In this document: piece after piece, positions 43,515 to 53,046 of the stretch | How the letters are laid out: every line of letters starts with the position of its first letter | How positions within the stretch are numbered: position 1 is the stretch's first letter | Assembly: GCA_029881995.1 (NCBI GenBank) | Contig: JAOULO010000004.1 | Span: forward strand, 1 to 64,000 | DNA length: 64,000 nucleotides | DNA from: Gammaproteobacteria bacterium | GTDB lineage: Bacteria; Pseudomonadota; Gammaproteobacteria; UBA6429; Thiohalophilaceae | Direction of reading: 5' to 3' | Program-made: the position numbers and the translations under genes | Notes under the pieces: generated by a model | What the model was told of the DNA's origin: nothing | The model's database searches: none | Seen by the model: the letters and a program-made list of their open reading frames with translations, nothing else

Positions 43515-45983
43515 CTATGCCAGTCCTCCAGCAGTACTGGCCTGTTGAAATTCCTGACCCGGTAATTTAATGCTGAAATGAATCCCTTCTCCCTCTTTAC
43601 TATCACATTCAATACTGCCACCAAGGGTCTGGGTCACCAGATTAAATACAATATGCATACCCAGTCCACTGCCGCCTTTATTGCGTGCAGTGGTAAAAAA
43701 GGGGTCAAATATTTTCGCTACGTTTGCCTTTGCCAGGCCCTTACCATCATCACGATACTCCAGGTTAATACCCCTGCTCTTATGCGTACTGACCTTAATA
43801 TTGATCTTGCCATTATCACGTTCACTAAAACCGTGAATCAGTGAATTCATAATGAGATTGGTCATCACCTGTGACAGGGCTCCGGGATGATTAAAGATTA
43901 CGATATCCTCTGGACAATCAATGCTGACCTGGTGACCACCTTTTTTAAGTTTCGGTGTAAGACTTTGCAGAATTTCATCCAGGTATTCCGACAGATTAAA
44001 TTCACGCAATTCATTACTGGTCTGATCCACAGCCACCTGTTTGAAACTTCGAATCAGGTTGGCCGCTCGATTAAGGTTTTGATGGACAATACGGCTGGTC
44101 TCTGTTGCTGACTTTAACAGGGACTCAAAATCACTCCGGGTCAGCTGACCCGTTTCATAACGAGTGGCATAGTTATCCAGTTTCATCTCAAGATGAGATA
44201 TCGCCGTCACACCCATACCAACCGGCGTATTTATCTCATGAGCCACCCCTGCCACCAGGCCACCCAGGGATGCCATTTTTTCTGACTGCACCAGTTGATC
44301 CTGAGTCTGCTTCAACTGTTCCAGAGAAATCTGTAGGCTGGTGTTTGCTGATTGTAATTCGGCTGTGCGCAGCTCAACCCGATCTTCCAGTTCCACATTC
44401 AACTTCTGCAATGCATCCTGTGCCTGTTTGGTTTCCGTGATATCTTCCACACTGGACCAGATATAGCGCTCACCTTTAAACTCAACAATCTGGCCTGAGA
44501 GTCGAACCGGCACCCGGTGCCCATCCTTGTGAAGATATTCTTTTTCATAAGGGCCATACTGTCCGCTACTATTCAGGCTATCCAGTTGCTGCTGTTCTTC
44601 TTCGGCGTAATCTTCCGGTGTAATTTCCCAATATGTCAGTTTTTTCGTTTCATCGATATCACGGCCAATGATATTGGCATAGGCTGGATTGATATCAATT
44701 AAATTGCCCTGCATATCACATAAGGCAAGACCAATTGGTGATGTATCAAACAACATACTCTTATAGGCTTCGGCCTCTTTCTTTTCGGTAATGTCCTGTA
44801 CCGTACCGATCATTCGAACCGCCGCACCCTTTGGGCTGCGATAGACCTTGCCACGCTCATTCACTATGCGTTCAGAACCATCCGGCCTGACTACACGATG
44901 GACAATATCATAGGGAATGTTTTCATCAGCAACTGACTGACTGACCGCTTCGGTTACTGCATCTCGATCATCCGGGTGAATAGACTCCAGAAACGCCTCA
45001 TAGGTTGCACCAAATTGCTGGGGTTCCAAACCGAAAATGCGATAAATCTCATCGGTCCAATACAGGCCACCTCCGACAATATCCCAGTCCCAGCTACCTA
45101 CATGTGCAATGGCCTGGGCCCGTTCCAGGGTCTCCTGGCTACGTTCCAGCTCAGCCTCAATGGCCTTGCGGTCACTGATATCCTGAAAGGTAATAACTGA
45201 ACCGATAATCTGTTTATCCTTTTTTACTGGGTGAGAGAAATAATCAACAGGAAATGCAGTACCGTCCTTACGATAAAAGACTTCGTTATCCTGACGGGTA
45301 TGTTGACCAGCTATATGTGCCTGATAGATCGGACAATCATCAATTGGATAAGGACGGCCATCAGCATAACTATGATGAATTATGCTGTGCATGTTCTTTC
45401 CCAGCAATTCTTCGTTCTCTTCATAGCCCAGGAGGTGCAAACAGGCTGCATTGACAAAAGTACACTTTCCTTCCATATCAATGCCATAGATGGCCTCACC
45501 TGCTGAGTCCAACAATAACCTCACCTGCTCGTTACTTTCAGCAAAGGCTTTTTCATATCGCTTGCGTTTTGCAGCCTCTTTTTCAAGTAAAGCAATCTTT
45601 TCGCTCAAGGTGATAAACTGATTGGTCATCTCTGCCTTCTGTGTACTGCGTAACATGATCAGGGCAGGACTATCCGCTGTGCGTGGTTGCAGCAGACTAC
45701 CATGACAATGACATTCAACACACTCTCCAGCCTCTCCGCGCAACTTGAATGAAGCCGGTACTGGTTGCCGACTAGCGGACCAGTTGCGCAGATCCTTTGT
45801 GAATTTTTCTTGGTCTTCCGCCTGCAACAGGTCGCGAAGATTTCTACCCTGTATTTCCTCGGCGGATAAACCTATCAATTTACAGGCTGCTTTGTTTGCT
45901 GCCAGCATTTCACCCTGTGCCGTTAATAGGCATAGCGGCTCAAGTATACTCTCGGCAAATTGCAGAAAATTCTCTGGTTTCAT
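43515..45983 (-). CDS. Multi-PAS sensor histidine kinase, soluble
   Basis: 822 aa, no membrane segment. The N-terminal PAS-like domain (1-110, LCLLTAQGEMLAANKAACKL) is homologous to that of the GGDEF-EAL protein at 30629. Three more PAS domains follow (about 145-270, 285-395, 400-520), then a coiled coil, the phosphoacceptor segment LVAGVAHEINTPVGMGVTAI with His582 and an ATPase domain with NLIMNSLIHGF and GSGLGMHIVF. A Cys/His cluster CVECHCHG lies in the first domain. Its ATG directly follows the MetOD1-like stop (TAAATG), so the two are co-translated. Likely partner: the response regulator 45 nt downstream. Confidence 0.93.
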   Translation of the reverse strand: MKPENFLQFAESILEPLCLLTAQGEMLAANKAACKLIGLSAEEIQGRNLRDLLQAEDQEKFTKDLRNWSASRQPVPASFKLRGEAGECVECHCHGSLLQPRTADSPALIMLRSTQKAEMTNQFITLSEKIALLEKEAAKRKRYEKAFAESNEQVRLLLDSAGEAIYGIDMEGKCTFVNAACLHLLGYEENEELLGKNMHSIIHHSYADGRPYPIDDCPIYQAHIAGQHTRQDNEVFYRKDGTAFPVDYFSHPVKKDKQIIGSVITFQDISDRKAIEAELERSQETLERAQAIAHVGSWDWDIVGGGLYWTDEIYRIFGLEPQQFGATYEAFLESIHPDDRDAVTEAVSQSVADENIPYDIVHRVVRPDGSERIVNERGKVYRSPKGAAVRMIGTVQDITEKKEAEAYKSMLFDTSPIGLALCDMQGNLIDINPAYANIIGRDIDETKKLTYWEITPEDYAEEEQQQLDSLNSSGQYGPYEKEYLHKDGHRVPVRLSGQIVEFKGERYIWSSVEDITETKQAQDALQKLNVELEDRVELRTAELQSANTSLQISLEQLKQTQDQLVQSEKMASLGGLVAGVAHEINTPVGMGVTAISHLEMKLDNYATRYETGQLTRSDFESLLKSATETSRIVHQNLNRAANLIRSFKQVAVDQTSNELREFNLSEYLDEILQSLTPKLKKGGHQVSIDCPEDIVIFNHPGALSQVMTNLIMNSLIHGFSERDNGKINIKVSTHKSRGINLEYRDDGKGLAKANVAKIFDPFFTTARNKGGSGLGMHIVFNLVTQTLGGSIECDSKEGEGIHFSIKLPGQEFQQASTAGGLA

Positions 45984-46532
45984 TTAATCACCCGTTTGAA
46001 AGTATTCGCGGCCCTCTGCGGCCTGAGCCTCTGCCGTATCCTGCAGATAGACAACAACCTGACAACCGCTATCACCCTGAGCAATGGTCTTTTGCAACTC
46101 CACCTTGGCATAGCCTGCATTCTCTGCTGCAATCGTCCCAAACACATTGGAGGTCATCATGCACAGGGAGGGTCGATCGACAACTTTTTCTGCGAAAGGA
46201 CATAGCCGATTACCGAAGACAATTCGGTTTTCATCTGCCTCAACAACATAGAACTCACCTTGAATACGTGCCTTGAGATCTTCCAGCACCTGGCAGATTT
46301 GTTCATGGTTCAGTTTGTCGACTTTCAGAACTTTTTTGTAACTGTCGTTAATTTCATGACCAATATTCTGACCCACAACACTAATAAAGCCTTCGGCCTC
46401 TTCCAGTCCTACCACATCCTGTAGCAGGCCTGACAACTCTCGGATCACACTGCGACAGAATCCATCTCGCTCAAGAGGCATATCAAGTTCTGATAGTGAA
46501 GTGGTTGTGGGTTTGATTTTTACTTGCGCCAT
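45984..46532 (-). CDS. Probable MetOD1-family three-cysteine sensor protein (copy 2)
   Basis: 182 aa from the ATG at 46532, nine bases after GGAG; a TTG 21 nt upstream is less likely. It matches copy 1 (32726-33253) over the whole length: [55 protein letters not shown] and GREYF. Cysteines 111, 124 and 157 are the ones shared with copy 1; Cys26 and Cys80 are not. The stop touches the start of the histidine kinase gene. The protein is soluble; a cofactor- or redox-sensing function is inference. Confidence 0.72.
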   Translation of the reverse strand: MAQVKIKPTTTSLSELDMPLERDGFCRSVIRELSGLLQDVVGLEEAEGFISVVGQNIGHEINDSYKKVLKVDKLNHEQICQVLEDLKARIQGEFYVVEADENRIVFGNRLCPFAEKVVDRPSLCMMTSNVFGTIAAENAGYAKVELQKTIAQGDSGCQVVVYLQDTAEAQAAEGREYFQTGD

Positions 46533-46566
46533 TGTCGTCTTCTCCTGTTTCAATTTTCAGGCTTAT

Positions 46567-49290
46567 CTAATCACGGTCAACCTGAATAAGGTTTGGCCCA
46601 CCACCTTCATTAATTAGTGCCATAATGGCTTCCGCTGCCAGGGGTGGGCTATACAGATAGCCCTGTATGGCATCACAGCCCTGTTCGCGTAAATATTCTA
46701 ACTGCTCATTAGTCTCAACACCTTCTGCTACCACCTCCATACCCATAGTATGTCCCAGAGAGATAATCGCTGAGGCGATGGCCGCATCATCAGGGTTAAA
46801 GGTGACATCACGCACAAACATACGATCAATTTTTAAAATATCGAATGGCAGGCGTTTGAGATAATTCATAGACGAATAACCGGTACCAAAATCATCTATT
46901 GACAGCTTGACACCCATCTCATGTAATTCATTCAACACATTTGAAGTCTCTTTGATTTGATCGACCAGTAGACCTTCGGTCAATTCCAGTTCCAGGTATT
47001 GGGGCGCTAGGCCCGACCTACTCAGTATCTGTTCAATTCGTTTAACCAGGCCCTGTGACTTGAATTGGCGAATGGAAAGATTGACGGCAATACGCTTTGC
47101 TGGAAGACCTGCTAGCTGCCAGGCTTTTTCCTGTATACAGGCCGTCTTCAACACCCAGTCACCAACTTCGTTTATCATGCCGGTCTCTTCAAGGATGGGT
47201 ATAAACTGAAAGGGAGAAACATTTGGTAGATCATCGTTGAACCAGCGTAATAAGGCTTCAAAGCCAATAATATTATTGTCCTGAATGCGGACTTGTGGCT
47301 GGAAATATAGCTGAAACTCATCTCTATCTAATGCACGACGAAGTTGTGTTTCCATCGAAAGACGCGATATGCCAAGTGACTCATCATCTCCTGTATAGAG
47401 CTGATAATTATCTTTGCCATTGGCCTTGGCCCGATACATTGCCACGTCGGCCTTTTTTAGTAGCTCCTGACATTCCTTTCCATCCCTGGGAAAAAGGCTA
47501 ATACCGATACTTGACGTCACAAACAGCTCATGTTGCTTGATGACGACGGGTTTTCTTAGTTCATCTAGAATTTTTTCAGCGATTGGTATTACATCATTCG
47601 ACGAAGCAATATCATTCAGGACAATGGCAAACTCATCACCACCCAGTCTGGCTACGGTATCACCTTCCCTTACACAGGCGAGAAGCCTTTGCGATACCTC
47701 TTTTAGCAGATCATCACCTGCATCATGACCAAGGCTATCGTTGATCACCTTAAAACGATCGATATCCATGAACATAACTGCAATATTTCGACCATTCCAT
47801 GGACCGCGTGCAAGTACCTGTGAGAGCCTATCTTGCAACAAAACTCGGTTCGGCAACCCGGTAAGCGAATCATGGTGTGCCATGAAATGTAAACGCTCCT
47901 GCGCCTCTATACGTTCAGTAACGTCCTTCCCTGTGGATATAAAATGGACAATATTGCCGTGCCGATCTTTTTGTGGTGTGATGGTTTTTTCTTCATAAAA
48001 ATATTCGCCATTTTTCTTTTTGTTTATCACCACATCGCTGAATATTTCGCCGGAAAGAATTGTTTTCCATAACCTCTCGTAATACGAGGCTGGTTGTTTA
48101 TCTGACTTGAGAATAGCGGGTGTATTTCCAATAATTTCTTCTTTACTGTAGCCCGTCATCAACTCATATGCCGGATTAATATATTCGATGGTGCCATCAT
48201 AGTCTGTAATCATAACTGCATCTGCAATCTGCTCGACAGCACCGGAGAGTTTGCGCATTTGCTCTTCAGTTTGATAGCGAAGGGTAATGTCCTGCAGGGT
48301 ACCCGCCATCCGAACCGCTTCACCTTTTTCATTTCGATCAACCTGCCCTTGCTGATGCACAAATCGTAACTGACCATCATCACGAATGATCCTGTGCTCA
48401 ATATCATAGGGGAGGCCTGTTTCAAGAGAGTTTCTAAATGCCTCTTCAACCAGGTTACGGTCGTCATCGATAACCACATCGAGCATATCTTTAAATGTCT
48501 CACCAGGCGTACTTGGCTGAATTCTGATTATTTTGAAAATCTGATCAGACCATATAATTTCATCAGTACCGATATCCCATTCCCAACTACCTATCCTTGC
48601 AATTCGTTGCGCCTCATTAAGTCTTGCTTCACTTTCCTGTAATTTTTTATAGGCCTTATTGCGCTCAACTACCTCGCCTTTCAATTCCTCATTGACCTTC
48701 ATCATTTCCAGAGTACGTTCACGTACCCGTTGCTCAAGGTTGATATTATTAACTGCAAGATCCTGAATTTTTTTTAAGTCGGAAAAGGCGCGTAATGCCG
48801 TGATAATGCTGGTATAAAGCTTTTGCGCTGTCAGTTCTGTTTTTTCTTTATAATCATTGATATCAAATTCTGTAATCACTTCTTTTTCCGGCGCCTGACC
48901 TGGCTGACCGGTGCGAAGGATAATGCGTACAAAGTGGTTATTTAATTCATCTCGTATATACTTGACTGTATCAAGGCCTGCAGTATCCGTTTCCATCACC
49001 ACATCTAGCAACATCACTGCCGTATCGGGATTTTCCTTAATCAACTTACGAGCTTCTTCGCCAGAGTAGCCCTGTATCATTTGCAATGGGCGTCCCTGAT
49101 AATAAAAATCCTCAAGCACTATAGCCGTTACCTGATGAACAACTTCATCATCATCTATTACCATGATTTTCCATGGTTGCTGAATTGATTTATCAGTGGT
49201 GTTTGAATTTGCCCCTTCTTTTTGACCGGCGTCATCTGCAAAGAGGAGAAAATCACCCTGTAAATCAGCTTTTAGCTCTGAACCTTTCAT
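46567..49290 (-). CDS. Receiver-PAS-PAS-GGDEF-EAL cyclic di-GMP protein
   Basis: 907 aa. Receiver (residues 40-165) with IDDDEVVHQV and Asp96, then a helical linker, two PAS/PAC domains (about 230-345 and 350-470), GGDEF domain with intact LGGDEF and inhibitory site REGD five residues before it, and EAL domain with canonical FEALLRW, SVNLSIRQF, LELTEGLL and IDDFGTGYSS. Both activities may exist and are probably set by phosphorylation. It is the first gene of the operon; the MetOD1-like gene starts 34 nt after its stop, then kinase and second response regulator. The ATG has a weak ribosome site. Confidence 0.93.
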   Translation of the reverse strand: MKGSELKADLQGDFLLFADDAGQKEGANSNTTDKSIQQPWKIMVIDDDEVVHQVTAIVLEDFYYQGRPLQMIQGYSGEEARKLIKENPDTAVMLLDVVMETDTAGLDTVKYIRDELNNHFVRIILRTGQPGQAPEKEVITEFDINDYKEKTELTAQKLYTSIITALRAFSDLKKIQDLAVNNINLEQRVRERTLEMMKVNEELKGEVVERNKAYKKLQESEARLNEAQRIARIGSWEWDIGTDEIIWSDQIFKIIRIQPSTPGETFKDMLDVVIDDDRNLVEEAFRNSLETGLPYDIEHRIIRDDGQLRFVHQQGQVDRNEKGEAVRMAGTLQDITLRYQTEEQMRKLSGAVEQIADAVMITDYDGTIEYINPAYELMTGYSKEEIIGNTPAILKSDKQPASYYERLWKTILSGEIFSDVVINKKKNGEYFYEEKTITPQKDRHGNIVHFISTGKDVTERIEAQERLHFMAHHDSLTGLPNRVLLQDRLSQVLARGPWNGRNIAVMFMDIDRFKVINDSLGHDAGDDLLKEVSQRLLACVREGDTVARLGGDEFAIVLNDIASSNDVIPIAEKILDELRKPVVIKQHELFVTSSIGISLFPRDGKECQELLKKADVAMYRAKANGKDNYQLYTGDDESLGISRLSMETQLRRALDRDEFQLYFQPQVRIQDNNIIGFEALLRWFNDDLPNVSPFQFIPILEETGMINEVGDWVLKTACIQEKAWQLAGLPAKRIAVNLSIRQFKSQGLVKRIEQILSRSGLAPQYLELELTEGLLVDQIKETSNVLNELHEMGVKLSIDDFGTGYSSMNYLKRLPFDILKIDRMFVRDVTFNPDDAAIASAIISLGHTMGMEVVAEGVETNEQLEYLREQGCDAIQGYLYSPPLAAEAIMALINEGGGPNLIQVDRD

Positions 49291-50008
49291 TTAGATGAAT
49301 CTGCCTTTTCTGGATCACAGGAGAAAAGCTTGAATATCCATTCCTTTTACCTATTTAGCATATAAGTGGTAAGCAGAACTTTCCCTTTGCGAAAATTAAC
49401 AGTCGAATCGTAATATTTTGTTACATACCAATTAATAAACGAGAGACCATTACTACTTCAATACCACGACATACCTTAACCGTGGATTTTGAGCGATATG
49501 TTTGTAAAGCGAAAAATATGTGTGTTTCCGGTATCGATTCACGCTTGAAAAACAGGCTTTGACTAAACCCATATCGGCAAGCAACTGGAAATATTGATAA
49601 AGATGAAATCACTGAATAGTAGATATAACAATTTGAAACAATTGGCTTTAATAATTCATCAACAAGGTTCGTGAAATTGAATTGAATGGATTCCTGGGAT
49701 ATTTCTAAACTTCTCTCCAGCTCTCAATAAGCCTTTATATTAAGTTTTGACAAACTCAAATCATGTCTTTATCAGTATCCCTGATAACAAAATCTGTTGC
49801 CCTTGCAAGAAGGCATAGTAATAACTGTCCTTATCATCAAATTTAATCCACAAAATTCAAATAAAGTGCAAATCCGCGTCTTTGTTAATATAAACAAAAT
49901 GAATTGGCCTTTACTTACTGATTTTATTACAATTAATTACTTGAAACCTTTCTTGTGGTTTCGACGTTATATAAGGGATAAGTAGACCAAACCGGTGGGA
50001 TTTATATT
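49291..50008. other. Gene-poor AT-rich intergenic region
   Basis: About 720 bp with no gene I can support. The two short open frames here (49421-49612 minus, 49797-49985 plus) lack good ribosome sites, recognisable motifs or biased codon use. The region must hold the promoter of the four-gene signalling operon starting at 49290. No clear hairpin or long repeat is seen. Confidence 0.5.
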
Positions 50009-50083
50009 ATGAAGTACCAAAGCCTGACGCTGCTTTTTTATGGGATAATACTATTAGGTATTTTGTTGTTCTCAATGACCTGA
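50009..50083 (+). CDS. Possible 24-residue hydrophobic small protein
   Basis: ATG at 50009 opens a 24-codon frame MKYQSLTLLFYGIILLGILL plus FSMT and stop: one membrane-spanning helix. GGTGGGA lies nine bases upstream, a fair ribosome site. It ends eight nt before the convergent anti-sigma gene stop. Small single-helix proteins like this often act as regulators of membrane complexes, but so short a frame may also be chance. Confidence 0.3.
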   Translation: MKYQSLTLLFYGIILLGILLFSMT

Positions 50084-50091
50084 AAGGACAA

Positions 50092-50853
50092 CTAGTCGAT
50101 ATTCAATTGCTGATAAGTTGACCTGGCCATGGTTAACAATTCACTTCTCTCCATTTCGCCACTCAAAGCATAGCCCAACTCACCCTCTATCCAGTAAAAG
50201 GTATTCACGGAACCGGTATTACTGAACTGGAACATGGAATCAGCATCGACCTTGTTAATACGGCGCACATAGAGGGTGATCCGATTTGCTGCCTTATTCT
50301 GGTACATAAACTGGGCCGCCATACGGTTTGTGGATGGTAGTAAGCGCCCACCAACCAACTCATAGCCATGTTGTAACAGATTTGGTGCCTTGATATCGGC
50401 ATGCAGGCGTTTTGATAACCATTTGATCAGGTGTTGTTCCTGTGTGGCATCCACTTCAACCGGGTGCTTTTTCTCCGCTGAGAAAACCACATGGGCAAAA
50501 TTGGCCGGCTGTATTAGGTGGTGCTGTATCTGTTGCTGATCACTTCCTGCCAGCATGGTATTGGATTGCCAGCCGATTATGGTGCCAATAAAGATAAAGC
50601 TGGCAGCAGCGGCCACTCGATAGAAAAAATGCTTACGGGGTCGTATCTGCAAATGATCCGGTACTGGCTCTTTAATTATTGGATCAAGCAGTTGGTGTAA
50701 CTCACGATCGACAATTTGAAATTCGTTAAGCTCTTTTAAGCGATCCGGATTTTGTTTTAACCAGTTTTCCACCTGAATACGCCTCGCCTCACTTAACTGA
50801 CCATCGAGATAAGCGTGCAAATCCATATCGGTAATTGGTGTTTCGTAGCTCAT
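50092..50853 (-). CDS. Anti-sigma factor, membrane-bound
   Basis: 253 aa. The N-terminal part DMDLHAYLDGQLSEARRIQV is the anti-sigma domain start (the zinc HxxxCxxC motif is not present), a membrane helix follows (AAAASFIFIGTIIGWQ, about 80-97) and a periplasmic part of about 150 residues ends the chain. It overlaps the ECF sigma gene by four nt (ATGA), the normal arrangement for a sigma/anti-sigma pair. The periplasmic part would sense the signal. Confidence 0.88.
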   Translation of the reverse strand: MSYETPITDMDLHAYLDGQLSEARRIQVENWLKQNPDRLKELNEFQIVDRELHQLLDPIIKEPVPDHLQIRPRKHFFYRVAAAASFIFIGTIIGWQSNTMLAGSDQQQIQHHLIQPANFAHVVFSAEKKHPVEVDATQEQHLIKWLSKRLHADIKAPNLLQHGYELVGGRLLPSTNRMAAQFMYQNKAANRITLYVRRINKVDADSMFQFSNTGSVNTFYWIEGELGYALSGEMERSELLTMARSTYQQLNID

Positions 50854-51356
50854 TTAACCCGCCGCAATGTTTGCCGTTTTTCTACTACCAGACTGGTGCG
50901 AAGCTGTTTTCTTGCCCTGGCCAACCTCGACATGACTGTGCCTTCTGGTATATCGAGAATTTTAGCCACTTCCTGGTACTTCATCCCTTCAATAGACACA
51001 AAAAGTACAATCTCGCGCTGATCCGATGGCAGATTATTGAGGGCCTGTTGAATATCGTTTACCGCCACATCCGAATCCGCCCGTTCATGTCTGTCTTTCT
51101 GGGCATCCTCCAGCACCACAAAGTCCGGCCCATTCATATTACGCTTGACCTGATTGACATACAGGTTGTGCATAATGGTAAACAACCAGGCCCGCAGGTT
51201 TGTTCCACGCTGCCAAAGCGAAACCCGCTGCAGACCGCGCTCAACACAGTCCTGCACCAGGTCATCGGCCTGAACCACATCCCCCCTCATCAGGACTCGC
51301 GCATAACGGCGCAGTTGGGGGATGTAGTCAGCAATCTGTAGTTCTACGGGTTTCAT
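50850..51356 (-). CDS. ECF-family RNA polymerase sigma factor
   Basis: 168 aa from the ATG at 51356 (TTG one codon earlier also possible; the ribosome site is weak). Region 2 is seen as YARVLMRGDVVQADDLVQDC and NLRAWLFTIMHNLYVNQVKR, region 4 as LPSDQREIVLFVSIEGMKYQ and IPEGTVMSRLARARKQL. It directs polymerase to stress promoters once released by the anti-sigma factor encoded just downstream. The cytochrome P460 gene ends 49 nt upstream on the same strand and is probably cotranscribed. Confidence 0.93.
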   Translation of the reverse strand: MKPVELQIADYIPQLRRYARVLMRGDVVQADDLVQDCVERGLQRVSLWQRGTNLRAWLFTIMHNLYVNQVKRNMNGPDFVVLEDAQKDRHERADSDVAVNDIQQALNNLPSDQREIVLFVSIEGMKYQEVAKILDIPEGTVMSRLARARKQLRTSLVVEKRQTLRRVK

Positions 51357-51405
51357 CAACTCTATTTACACCAGGCTACATAAGGTGCTTCGCATAAGTA
51401 AATAC

Positions 51406-51927
51406 TCACTTATGTCTGCCTGGCAACATGGCTGGCTCGGTAAATACCCAGTCCTTATTTTTGACCGGTGTATGACAGGCCACACAGGCATCCGCCAGAC
51501 TGGCATCTTTACCATGGGGTTTTTGGTCAAGGCCGGTCCAACGGGCCCAGCCCCAGCCTCCGGTTTTGGCATACTTTTTCGCATCCTTAAACATAAATTC
51601 TGCATGAACAAATTTGCCAGGCACAATAGCCCCGGCCCAGTCTTCTGCCACTTTTTCCTTCCAGACCACCTTACCAATGATGCTGCCATTAGGCCATGGG
51701 TTGGTTTTACCTGCTTTAATGGCCTTGATGGCCTGGTCATTGCCATAAATCACTCGCACGGTCTTGTTATCGACCCGGTGCGACATGGAAATTACCGTCC
51801 AGTCCTGATAACCGACAGGAAATTTGATCCCATTGGGTGAGGGTTTGGGTACATGGTGGGCTGCTGTGGCGACCGCAGTCAATGCAACAAACCCGCTTAA
51901 AATGGCCAAATAGTGTCTAAAATGCAT
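51406..51927 (-). CDS. Cytochrome P460 family protein, exported
   Basis: 173 aa from the ATG at 51927, five bases after GGGGAG. Signal peptide (YLAILSGFVALTAVATAA), then the P460 fold with FPVGYQDWTVISMSHRVDN, IYGNDQAIKAIKAGKTNPWP and the C-terminal haem motif CVACH (148-152). Cytochromes P460 oxidise hydroxylamine and nitric oxide in ammonia oxidisers and methanotrophs, but related proteins occur in many other bacteria with less known roles. The conserved cross-linking Lys cannot be fixed without alignment. First gene of a P460-ECF sigma-anti-sigma run. Confidence 0.88.
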   Translation of the reverse strand: MHFRHYLAILSGFVALTAVATAAHHVPKPSPNGIKFPVGYQDWTVISMSHRVDNKTVRVIYGNDQAIKAIKAGKTNPWPNGSIIGKVVWKEKVAEDWAGAIVPGKFVHAEFMFKDAKKYAKTGGWGWARWTGLDQKPHGKDASLADACVACHTPVKNKDWVFTEPAMLPGRHK

Positions 51928-52023
51928 ACTAGCTCCCCTATATATAAGAATCGGTACGGGTAATATCACCCAATCAAGCAAACACCCGAAACGGCCGATT
52001 ATTCCCAGAGGAGTGAGTTTTTT

Positions 52024-53046
52024 ATGCCCACGAACAGGATCAGCACGGAGCAATTGAACCGTCGCCAGCTACTTGGCACACGGCTGTGCGATCTGCTGCT
52101 GGATATCCACAACAGCCCTCTGGCACCACGCATCGATACCCTGTATCGCGAACTCAAACAACAGGGTTTTCGTTTCAAGCCCCACTTCTGGTTTTCTGAT
52201 GACTGGTTTTGTCCCGATGGCATACCCGGCGTAGCCATTCCCTTTTATCTAGGCCATAAAAAACTGCTTAAGCTGGAACGGGACATGACCATGGATGTGG
52301 AAGGTGGTGATACGCAGTGGTGTATGAACCTGTTGCGCCATGAAACCGCCCATGCCCTGCTCAATGCCTACCGACTGGAAAGGCGTAAGGACTGGCAAAA
52401 GGTCTTTGGCAATCCCAGCAAGAAATACCCCAATACCTACTGGCCCAAACCTTATGACAAACGCTATGTCCTCAACCTGCCCAACTGGTATGCACAGAGC
52501 CACCCCCATGAGGACTGGGCCGAGACCTTTGCCGTCTGGTTGCGGCCCAATTCTGACTGGCGACATCGTTATGCCGGCTGGCCCGCGATGAAAAAGTTGT
52601 TATTCGTCGATAGCCTCATGGCAGAAATCCATAATAAGCCACTGAAAGTTAAAAATAAAAAAACTGAGCACCCCTTAAGTCAGATTAAAACGACTTTGCA
52701 AGATTATTATGACGATAAACTGACCCGTTATAATTCCGACGGGCCGGAGTTTATTGATCGAGACCTTTATAAACTGTTTGGACACCCAAAACGATCATCC
52801 TCCAATGAACCCGCCTCAAAGTTTTTATTACGTGTTCGTAAGGACGTGATTGAATCGGTTGAGTACTGGGGTGGAGAATATCGCTTTCGCATTGACCGTA
52901 CGATTCGTAATATGGCCAGACGCTGTGATGAACTGGGACTACAACTGAACTGGAAAGAAGACAAGGTCAAGACTGAACTGGTAGCCTGCCTGACTATGCT
53001 GGTGGTAGATAAAATGTTAAAGGATGGATTTCATATCACTTTATGA
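52024..53046 (+). CDS. Putative zinc metallopeptidase
   Basis: 340 aa; ATG ten bases after GAGGAG. The motif RHETAHALLNAYRL has the HExxH form of zincin peptidases, and SHPHEDWAETFAVWL about 55 residues on offers the third ligand. No signal peptide. The last 120 residues are helical and charged (DDKLTRYNSDGPEFIDRDLY). The family resembles uncharacterised 'putative zinc-binding metallopeptidases'. It is divergent from the cytochrome P460 gene, and its end overlaps the convergent CDF gene by six nt. Confidence 0.75.
   Translation: MPTNRISTEQLNRRQLLGTRLCDLLLDIHNSPLAPRIDTLYRELKQQGFRFKPHFWFSDDWFCPDGIPGVAIPFYLGHKKLLKLERDMTMDVEGGDTQWCMNLLRHETAHALLNAYRLERRKDWQKVFGNPSKKYPNTYWPKPYDKRYVLNLPNWYAQSHPHEDWAETFAVWLRPNSDWRHRYAGWPAMKKLLFVDSLMAEIHNKPLKVKNKKTEHPLSQIKTTLQDYYDDKLTRYNSDGPEFIDRDLYKLFGHPKRSSSNEPASKFLLRVRKDVIESVEYWGGEYRFRIDRTIRNMARRCDELGLQLNWKEDKVKTELVACLTMLVVDKMLKDGFHITL

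Noticed and set aside
49421-49985. Two open frames of about 60 codons in the gap upstream of the signalling operon
   Set aside because: No ribosome sites, no recognised motifs, AT-rich chance frames.
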